Shown here: piece by piece, positions 8,723 to 13,351 of the stretch
Layout of the letters: each line of letters begins with the position of its first letter
How positions within the stretch are numbered: position 1 is the first letter of the stretch
Assembly: GCA_937893145.1 (NCBI GenBank)
Contig: CALBJW010000131.1
Span: 1-13,351, forward strand
Direction of reading: 5' to 3'
DNA: 13,351 nucleotides
DNA from: an uncultured Prevotellaceae bacterium
Lineage (GTDB): Bacteria; Bacteroidota; Bacteroidia; Bacteroidales; Bacteroidaceae
The notes under the pieces: generated by a model
What the model was told of the DNA's origin: nothing
Databases searched by the model: none
Seen by the model: the letters and a program-made list of their open reading frames with translations, nothing else
Program-made: the position numbers and the translations under genes

Positions 8723-8886
8723 TCTTTTTTAGTTGAATTGATTTTGTTAGTAATATTAGTTGATAGTTAAAACTTCCAATTAGTAATTTATTCGCCCGAC
8801 ACCTTATTAATATATATATAGGAAAGTCGATTGAATATTCAAGTCATTAGTTTGCTGTTTACTTGTTAAATCTATTTAATCGGGTG
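8723..8886 (-). promoter_or_regulatory. Long untranslated leader of the susC operon
   Basis: Between the predicted start near 8880 and the susC ATG lie about 158 untranslated bases. They include a perfect 12-bp palindrome TTGAATATTCAA (8831-8842) and an alternating TA tract around 8811-8819. A CCCGA near the 5' end (about 8881-8885) could pair with a TCGGG (about 8793-8797). No open reading frame of note is seen. The length suggests room for post-transcriptional control, but no known riboswitch class is recognised. Confidence 0.4.
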
Positions 8887-8920
8887 CAAAATTAGTGAAA
8901 AAATATTAAATACAAACAAA
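8887..8920 (-). promoter_or_regulatory. Promoter of the susC-susD operon
   Basis: On the minus strand the -7 box TAATTTTG (8887-8894) matches TAnnTTTG exactly. Two overlapping TTTG candidates for the -33 box lie at 8913-8916 (18-bp gap) and 8917-8920 (22-bp gap), both slightly off the usual 19-21. It is the best match in the gene-free region for leftward transcription. Confidence 0.55.
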
Positions 8921-9088
8921 GTGTTATCAAAAAATAACTATTTTAACAAAGAAAGCGAACAAAAGGTGTTAATTTAACCAAAATTAACCACATTGTGATA
9001 CAAAGGAAAGGGAAACGAAAGGACTGTCATATCACTTGATTGCAGAATAAGTCCTGTATATTAAATGAAAAATACGCGCAAAAGGTCG

Positions 9089-9369
9089 AAACAACTATAC
9101 ATCTATACATAAAGCCACATTATACATCGTTATAAAATTGATAATTAAGGTGTTGAACGTATGTATAGTTGTATGTAACCCCGGTGTATGGTTATGTATG
9201 GTTGGTGTTGATAGAAAAGCGTGTGTCTTGCCCTGTAAAGAATTGAGCAAATAAAACCATACATAACTATACATCGGGGTTACATACTACTATACATAGG
9301 CATAACAGATTGATATTCTGCAATGTAGTAATACCAAAACGGCGTTTATGTATAGATGTATGGTTGTTT
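9089..9369. repeat. Concentric inverted repeats forming a 281-bp palindromic element
   Basis: Two pairs of inverted repeats share the same centre (9229). The outer arms 9089-9113 and 9345-9369 match at 24 of 25 positions. The inner arms 9161-9203 and 9255-9297 match at 40 of 43, and two of the three differences would be G-U pairs in RNA. The stretches between outer and inner arms are both exactly 47 bp but are not similar. All arms are built from variants of ATGTATAG/TGTATGG. The central loop is 51 bp. Candidates are a non-autonomous mobile element (MITE), an invertible segment, a binding array or a structured RNA. No transposase or recombinase lies in the window. Confidence 0.8.
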
Positions 9370-9410
9370 TGGGATTTTATCGCATATAAAGTAAAAGTCA
9401 AAGCAAAAAT

Positions 9411-9472
9411 AAGATATACTATCTTATTGCAGAAGATATACTATCTTATTCAGGAAGATATACTATCTTATT
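9411..9472 (+). repeat. Three direct repeats with a 22-bp period, each a small dyad
   Basis: The 18-bp unit AAGATATACTATCTTATT occurs identically at 9411-9428, 9433-9450 and 9455-9472, separated by 4-bp spacers (gcag, cagg, gctc). Each unit contains the inverted repeat AAGATA-tac-TATCTT. The 22-bp period is about two helical turns, so copies face nearly the same side of the DNA. The array ends 54 bp before the -33 box of the sialidase promoter, which suits an operator or activator array. The period is not a multiple of three, which argues against coding. Confidence 0.85.
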
Positions 9473-9526
9473 GCTCACAAGACCGTATGCTTGAGCTTAT
9501 GTCTTTATAAAAGCTTATGTACATTT

Positions 9527-9558
9527 TTTGATAATGTCAGAAATATTGCTTTACTTTG
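9527..9558 (+). promoter_or_regulatory. Promoter of the sialidase gene
   Basis: TTTG (9527-9530) is followed after 20 bp by TTACTTTG (9551-9558), one base off TAnnTTTG. The distance from the -7 box to the ATG at 9579 is 20 bp, giving a short leader. The promoter overlaps an upstream in-frame TTG (9528), which argues that translation starts at 9579. Confidence 0.6.
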
Positions 9559-9578
9559 CAAAAAAATTACTGAATGAT

Positions 9579-10841
9579 ATGAGAAGAACTGTCTTTGCTA
9601 TTGTGGCGATGATGATTGTTATTGCTGCCTTCGGAATGAACAAACACGGAAAGAAGAAGGGCGAGGGTGCTACTTACAAGGTAAGGTTGAGCGTTGGTAC
9701 TCCCCAGGTGCTTTTTGACACGAAAGCATCAGATGTTCCTTATCGCATTCCCTCGATTGTCGTGACAAAGAAAGGAGATATTATTGCTATTGCTGACTAT
9801 AGAATAGATGGCAATGATATTGGAAATAATCATATCGACATCGTAAGCAAAACGAGCTTTGACTATGGAAAAAGTTGGAGCGAGAAGGATGCTGCTGTCG
9901 TAAGATGCGACAGAAAGTGTTCTGAAGGGTACGAGTATGCGTATGGTGATGCTTGTACGGTTTGCGACAGAGAAAGCGGTAAGATACTCCTGATGTGCGC
10001 AGCTGGAAGTACCGGTTTCTGGGGTGGAGGCACTAAAGTGGGCAGGTATTATAGTGAAGATGGAGGAAAGACATGGACTGGAGGAGAGATGGACACCACG
10101 AATGGTTTGCCAGAGGCGATTTCAACGAAGAAATTCTTTACAAGTGGCAGAATTTGCCAGAGTAAAGTAGTAAAGGCAAAGGGTGCAAAGTACTATAGGA
10201 TATATGCTGGTGTGTGTTGCAGCATAAATGGAGGCAGTTACATAGTTTATTCCGATGACTTCGGTGAGAACTGGCAGATTTTAGGCGATGAATTCGCCTA
10301 TAAGGGTGGAGATGAGACTGCAGTTGAGGAACTGCCCGATGGTAGTGTGTTAGCAAGTGCTCGAATATATGGAAGTGACGGTCGTGGTTTTAATGTATTT
10401 AAGTATGCCGACAACAAGCATGAGAACGGCAAATGGGTTGGTCAGAAGAAATCGGGGATTACAGCTTCGATGTGTAATGGAGAAGTGTTGGTTGTGCCTA
10501 CAAAATACAAGGGCGTTCATGTGCTTTTGCAATCTGTGCCAATGAGCAGTAACCGCGAAAATGTGGGTATTTACTATAAGGTAATCAACACTAATGATGA
10601 TTCCGCCGATTATACAACCCCAGCTTTCTACGACATTTTTGATGGATGTGTACAAGTAAGCAATACAACATCATGCTATTCTACAATGACCATGCAGAAG
10701 GATGGCAGAATCGCATTCTTGTATGAGGACGAACTGAACGTAGGAGATTCGCACTTTGCCTCTCAAGCATATCAGATAAAGTATCTACCTATAAATATAG
10801 ATGTCAAAAAGGAAAAATCTAAAGGCATTAGTAGCAAATAG
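9579..10841 (+). CDS. Exo-alpha-sialidase (GH33-type, BNR/Asp-box)
   Basis: It hydrolyses terminal sialic acids from glycoconjugates. The ATG at 9579 gives 420 aa beginning MRRTVFAIVA with a hydrophobic segment to about residue 19. This is a signal peptide or membrane anchor without a lipobox, followed by a Lys-rich patch (KHGKKKG). GH33 landmarks appear in order. YRIP carries Arg56 of the arginine triad, and NDIGNNHIDIV (79-89) holds the likely acid/base Asp. Asp-boxes are SFDYGKSW (93-100), SEDGGKTW (159-166) and SDDFGENW (225-232). GDETAVEELPDG carries the likely Glu246; ASAR gives Arg262, SNRENVG gives Arg326, and SCYSTM carries the probable nucleophile Tyr367. The set appears complete, so activity is expected. 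A Cys cluster (110, 114, 126, 129, 140) is notable. The gene is divergent from the susC operon and 81 bp ahead of the AraC-type gene with no clear terminator between. Confidence 0.88.
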   Translation: MRRTVFAIVAMMIVIAAFGMNKHGKKKGEGATYKVRLSVGTPQVLFDTKASDVPYRIPSIVVTKKGDIIAIADYRIDGNDIGNNHIDIVSKTSFDYGKSWSEKDAAVVRCDRKCSEGYEYAYGDACTVCDRESGKILLMCAAGSTGFWGGGTKVGRYYSEDGGKTWTGGEMDTTNGLPEAISTKKFFTSGRICQSKVVKAKGAKYYRIYAGVCCSINGGSYIVYSDDFGENWQILGDEFAYKGGDETAVEELPDGSVLASARIYGSDGRGFNVFKYADNKHENGKWVGQKKSGITASMCNGEVLVVPTKYKGVHVLLQSVPMSSNRENVGIYYKVINTNDDSADYTTPAFYDIFDGCVQVSNTTSCYSTMTMQKDGRIAFLYEDELNVGDSHFASQAYQIKYLPINIDVKKEKSKGISSK

Positions 10842-10896
10842 TCAAACTATTGGACGAAAATACACGCAAGAATTAGTTTTTGTCAATTATTTTGCG

Positions 10897-10904
10897 TTAC
10901 TTTG
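10897..10904 (+). promoter_or_regulatory. Possible promoter of the AraC-type gene (-7 box only)
   Basis: TTACTTTG here is identical to the -7 box of the sialidase promoter, and the identity extends to TTACTTTGCA. It sits 18 bp before the ATG at 10923. No good TTTG is found 19-21 bp upstream. An inverted repeat ACGCAA (10864-10869) / TTGCGT (10892-10897) overlaps the expected promoter region and could be an operator. Confidence 0.4.
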
Positions 10905-10922
10905 CATCTAAAAGACTTGTAT

Positions 10923-11279
10923 ATGACAAATAAAGAATGGAAAAAGAAGATTGACGAGATAATCATCAAGCGGAAAAAGTATCGCGACCCCGACTATTCT
11001 GCCCAGATGCTGGCAGGCGAGTTGGAGGTGAGTATCTTCCAGTTGGCACGAATCCTGAAGAAGGTATATGGTCTTGCATACTCCGACATTGTACTGTCAA
11101 GACGAATAAAGGATGCCAAAAAGCACCTTACTAATCCAAGAAAACAAGCCTACACAGTAGAAGAAATTGGTATTCTTGTGGGATTTTGTAACAAATGGTC
11201 GTTCTATCAAGCATTCAAGAAGTACACGGGAATAACTCCGAATGAATGGAGGAAATCACAATTGGACAATAATGAATAA
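10923..11279 (+). CDS. Single-domain AraC-family (HTH_18) transcriptional regulator
   Basis: A DNA-binding protein made almost entirely of the AraC/XylS double helix-turn-helix. The ATG at 10923 (118 aa) is preferred to a TTG at 10902, which falls inside the likely -7 box. After a basic N-terminus (WKKKIDEIIIKRKKY), the first HTH covers about residues 25-65 (YSAQMLAGELEVSIFQLARILKK). The second covers about 80-115, with the family signature VEEIGILVGFCNKWSFYQAFKKYTGITPNEWR written here in shortened parts: VEEIGILVGF and FKKYTGITPNEWR. There is no sensor or dimerisation domain, unlike classical AraC proteins of about 290 aa, so its signal is unknown. It is 15 bp upstream of the DPP III gene and probably cotranscribed with it. 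It could bind the repeats at 9411-9472, but that is speculation. Confidence 0.88.
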   Translation: MTNKEWKKKIDEIIIKRKKYRDPDYSAQMLAGELEVSIFQLARILKKVYGLAYSDIVLSRRIKDAKKHLTNPRKQAYTVEEIGILVGFCNKWSFYQAFKKYTGITPNEWRKSQLDNNE

Positions 11280-11294
11280 ACTAAACCATACATT

Positions 11295-13289
11295 ATGAAA
11301 TCAATATTTAAAACAGTTATGATAGCAGGAATGATTGCTGCTGGTGCAAGCAGTTGCAGTACACAACAGCAGGAAAGTAGTTTCAACTACAACGATGAGC
11401 GATTTGCAGACTTGCAGATGCTCAGATACAAGGTGGAAGGATTTGAAGACCTTAGTCTTCAGCAGAAGACATTCATTTACCACTTGCAAGAGGCTGCTTT
11501 GTGGGGACGCGACATTTTGTTCGACCAGAACGGCTTGTACAACCTCGACATCCGTAAGGCATTAGAGGCAATTTATACCGATGAAAACGTGGATAAGAAT
11601 GATAAAAACTACGTTGGATTCGAGGAATACCTGAAGAGAGTATGGTTCTCGAACGGCATTCACCATCACTATGGTTGCGAGAAGTTCGTGCCTGGATTTA
11701 GTGAAAAGTGGTTCAGAGAACAGTTGAATAAAAGCGGTGCCAATTTTGACAAGACACGATTGGACAAGATTTGTGATGCTATGTTCAACCCTAATGTAAT
11801 GCAGAAGCGAGTAAACCTTGCAGAAGGTGTTGACCTCATCAAGACAAGTGCGTGTAACTATTATCAAGGAGTGACACAAGAAGAGGCTGAAGAATTCTAT
11901 GCAAACCAGAAAGCAGCAAGCGACACACTCCATCCTGTCATGTTCGGTATGAACTCAACTCTCGTGAAGAAGGACGGAAAGATTTACGAAGAGCGTTGGA
12001 CCACAAACGGCAAATACAAGGAAGCACTTCGCAAGATTGTTGAGAACCTGAAGTTGGCTCGCCCTTACGCTGAGGATGCAAAGCAGCAGGAGGTGATTGA
12101 CAAACTCGTGTCGTTCTACGAAAGTGGCGACTTGAAGACCTTCGATGAATACAGCATTGCATGGGTAGAGAACACAGACCCGCTCATCGACTTCGTGAAT
12201 GGATTCATCGAATGTTATGGCGACCCACTTGGATTGAAGTGTTCTTGGGAGAGCATCGTGAACTTCAAGGACCTTGAAGCTACAAAGCGTACACATACAT
12301 TAAGCACTAATGCTCAATGGTTTGAGGACCACTCTCCTGTTGATGCAGCATTCAAAAAGGATAAGGTGAAGGGTATCAGTGCAAAGGTTATCAATGCAGC
12401 AATCCTCGCAGGCGACCTCTACCCTTCTACTGCTATTGGTATCAACCTTCCAAACAGCGATTGGGTTCGTGCAGAACATGGTTCAAAGTCTGTCACAATA
12501 GGCAACCTCACAGATGCTTACAACAAGGCTGCTAAGGGCAATGGTTTCAACAATGAATTCGTTTACTCAGAAGAAGAAATCGAACTCATCGAGAAGTATG
12601 GAGATGTATGCGACGACCTCCACACAGACCTCCACGAATGTCTCGGACACGGAAGTGGTAAGTTGCTCGAAGGTGTTGATGGTGACAGCCTCAAGGCTTA
12701 CGGCAGCACTATAGAAGAAGCTCGTGCAGACTTGTTTGCATTGTACTATCTTCCTGATGCAAAGCTTGTTGAACTTGGTCTCACACCTAATGAAGAGGCA
12801 TACAAGGCAAGCTATTACACTCAGATGATGAACGGATTGATGACACAGCTTGTTCGCATCAAACCAGGAGATGTGATTGAGGAAGCACACATGCGCAACC
12901 GTGCTTTGATTGCAAATTGGTGTTTTGAAAAGGGAAAGAAGGACAATGTAATGGAGCTTGTAAAGAAAGAAGGCAAGACTTTCCTCAAGATAAACGACTA
13001 CAAGGCGCTACGCGGATTATTTGCCGAACTGCTTGCTGAGATTCAACGCATAAAGAGCGAAGGTGACTACGAAGCGGCAAAGAATCTCATAGAGAAATAT
13101 GCTGTGAAGATAAACCAAGACCTCCACAAGGAAGTTTTAGACCGTTACGAAAAGCTTGGCATCGCGCCTTACAAAGGTTTCATAAACCCTGTGCTTAATC
13201 TCGTAAAGGATGCAGAAGGCAATGTAACAGACGTCACGGCGGACTATACCGAAAGCTATGTTGACCAAATGCTTCGATATAGCAAGTAA
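11295..13289 (+). CDS. Dipeptidyl peptidase III (zinc metallopeptidase family M49), lipoprotein
   Basis: It releases dipeptides from the N-terminus of short peptides using one zinc ion. Residues 1-21 form a lipoprotein signal peptide (GASSC, Cys21). The residues after the cysteine (STQQQ) are not acidic, so the surface export signal seen on the two Sus lipoproteins is missing; a periplasm-facing anchor is likely. The zinc site is HECLGHGSGK, with His447, Glu448 (catalytic) and His452; the third ligand lies in EEARAD (474-479), probably Glu475. The HECLGH form with Cys449 is the one known in the Bacteroides thetaiotaomicron enzyme. At 664 aa it has the expected length for Bacteroidota DPP III (about 675). 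It sits 15 bp after the AraC-type gene. A coupled role with the C10 protease in peptide breakdown is inferred. Confidence 0.95.
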   Translation: MKSIFKTVMIAGMIAAGASSCSTQQQESSFNYNDERFADLQMLRYKVEGFEDLSLQQKTFIYHLQEAALWGRDILFDQNGLYNLDIRKALEAIYTDENVDKNDKNYVGFEEYLKRVWFSNGIHHHYGCEKFVPGFSEKWFREQLNKSGANFDKTRLDKICDAMFNPNVMQKRVNLAEGVDLIKTSACNYYQGVTQEEAEEFYANQKAASDTLHPVMFGMNSTLVKKDGKIYEERWTTNGKYKEALRKIVENLKLARPYAEDAKQQEVIDKLVSFYESGDLKTFDEYSIAWVENTDPLIDFVNGFIECYGDPLGLKCSWESIVNFKDLEATKRTHTLSTNAQWFEDHSPVDAAFKKDKVKGISAKVINAAILAGDLYPSTAIGINLPNSDWVRAEHGSKSVTIGNLTDAYNKAAKGNGFNNEFVYSEEEIELIEKYGDVCDDLHTDLHECLGHGSGKLLEGVDGDSLKAYGSTIEEARADLFALYYLPDAKLVELGLTPNEEAYKASYYTQMMNGLMTQLVRIKPGDVIEEAHMRNRALIANWCFEKGKKDNVMELVKKEGKTFLKINDYKALRGLFAELLAEIQRIKSEGDYEAAKNLIEKYAVKINQDLHKEVLDRYEKLGIAPYKGFINPVLNLVKDAEGNVTDVTADYTESYVDQMLRYSK

Positions 13290-13351
13290 TAATAAAATCA
13301 GCCGCCAATTTGGCGACTTCCATAACATGACAAATGATAACAGATCAGGTA
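13290..13351. other. Short region after DPP III with a weak hairpin
   Basis: CGCCA (13303-13307) and TGGCG (13311-13315) form a 5-bp stem with a 3-nt loop, without a following T-run. No gene start is seen before the window ends. Confidence 0.3.

Noticed and set aside
9039..9324. Inverted 11-bp pair ATTGCAGAATA (9039-9049) and TATTCTGCAAT (9314-9324)
   Set aside because: It is perfect but does not share the centre of the concentric repeats, and one such match can arise by chance in an A/T-rich 800-bp region.
9114..9344. A promoter inside the possible invertible segment
   Set aside because: Only TAAAATTG (about 9134-9140) comes near the -7 consensus, and no -33 box is at the right distance. 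The divergent promoters lie outside the inverted repeats, so inversion would not obviously switch them.
9310..9510. Plus-strand open frame of 66 codons across the 22-bp repeats
   Set aside because: It starts at a non-ATG codon and covers an inverted-repeat arm and the direct repeats. The repeat period is not a multiple of three, so the repeated unit is read in different frames, and the composition is not protein-like.
8723..9527. CRISPR array or tRNA gene in the gene-free region
   Set aside because: The 22-bp period with 4-bp spacers is far too short for CRISPR, and no cloverleaf or T-arm motif was seen.
13303..13315. Terminator after the DPP III gene
   Set aside because: The stem is only 5 bp with a 3-nt loop and no T-run follows, so I do not call it a terminator.

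Overview
The window looks like a chromosomal segment from a Bacteroidota bacterium, most likely Prevotella or a close relative in the Bacteroidales. This rests on a SusC/SusD outer-membrane pair, a streptopain-type (C10) protease with a Bacteroidales-style C-terminus, a dipeptidyl peptidase III with an HECLGH zinc motif, low-to-moderate GC, and repeated promoter boxes of the Bacteroidota type (TTTG, about 20 bp, then TAnnTTTG) placed just upstream of genes. The species call is inference.

Layout. Positions 1 to about 196 (minus strand) look like the promoter and leader of a stable-RNA operon, probably rRNA, whose structural genes lie off the left edge. A hairpin with a U-tract (232-267) separates it from a minus-strand pair: a C10 cysteine protease (848-2557) and a small secreted protein downstream of it (310-801), whose signal peptide appears broken by a one-base frameshift. 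A second terminator (2640-2672) separates that pair from a minus-strand operon of SusC (5465-8722), SusD (3786-5441) and a third surface lipoprotein (2711-3754). A gene-free region of about 800 bp (8723-9578) holds divergent promoters, a long susC leader, two concentric inverted repeats centred on the same point, and three direct repeats with a 22-bp period. On the plus strand follow a GH33-type sialidase (9579-10841), a single-domain AraC-type regulator (10923-11279) and a lipoprotein dipeptidyl peptidase III (11295-13289).

How the genes could work together (inference). No polysaccharide-cleaving glycoside hydrolase is present apart from the sialidase. Two peptidases and a sialidase flank a SusCD importer, which fits a host-glycoprotein or peptide harvesting locus. 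The sialidase would remove terminal sialic acid, the secreted C10 protease would cut the protein backbone, SusCD with its accessory lipoprotein would capture and import the fragments, and DPP III would release dipeptides. RagAB of Porphyromonas gingivalis is a known peptide-importing SusCD-type system. The small protein beside the protease is a candidate cognate inhibitor, because C10 proteases are often encoded next to their inhibitors.
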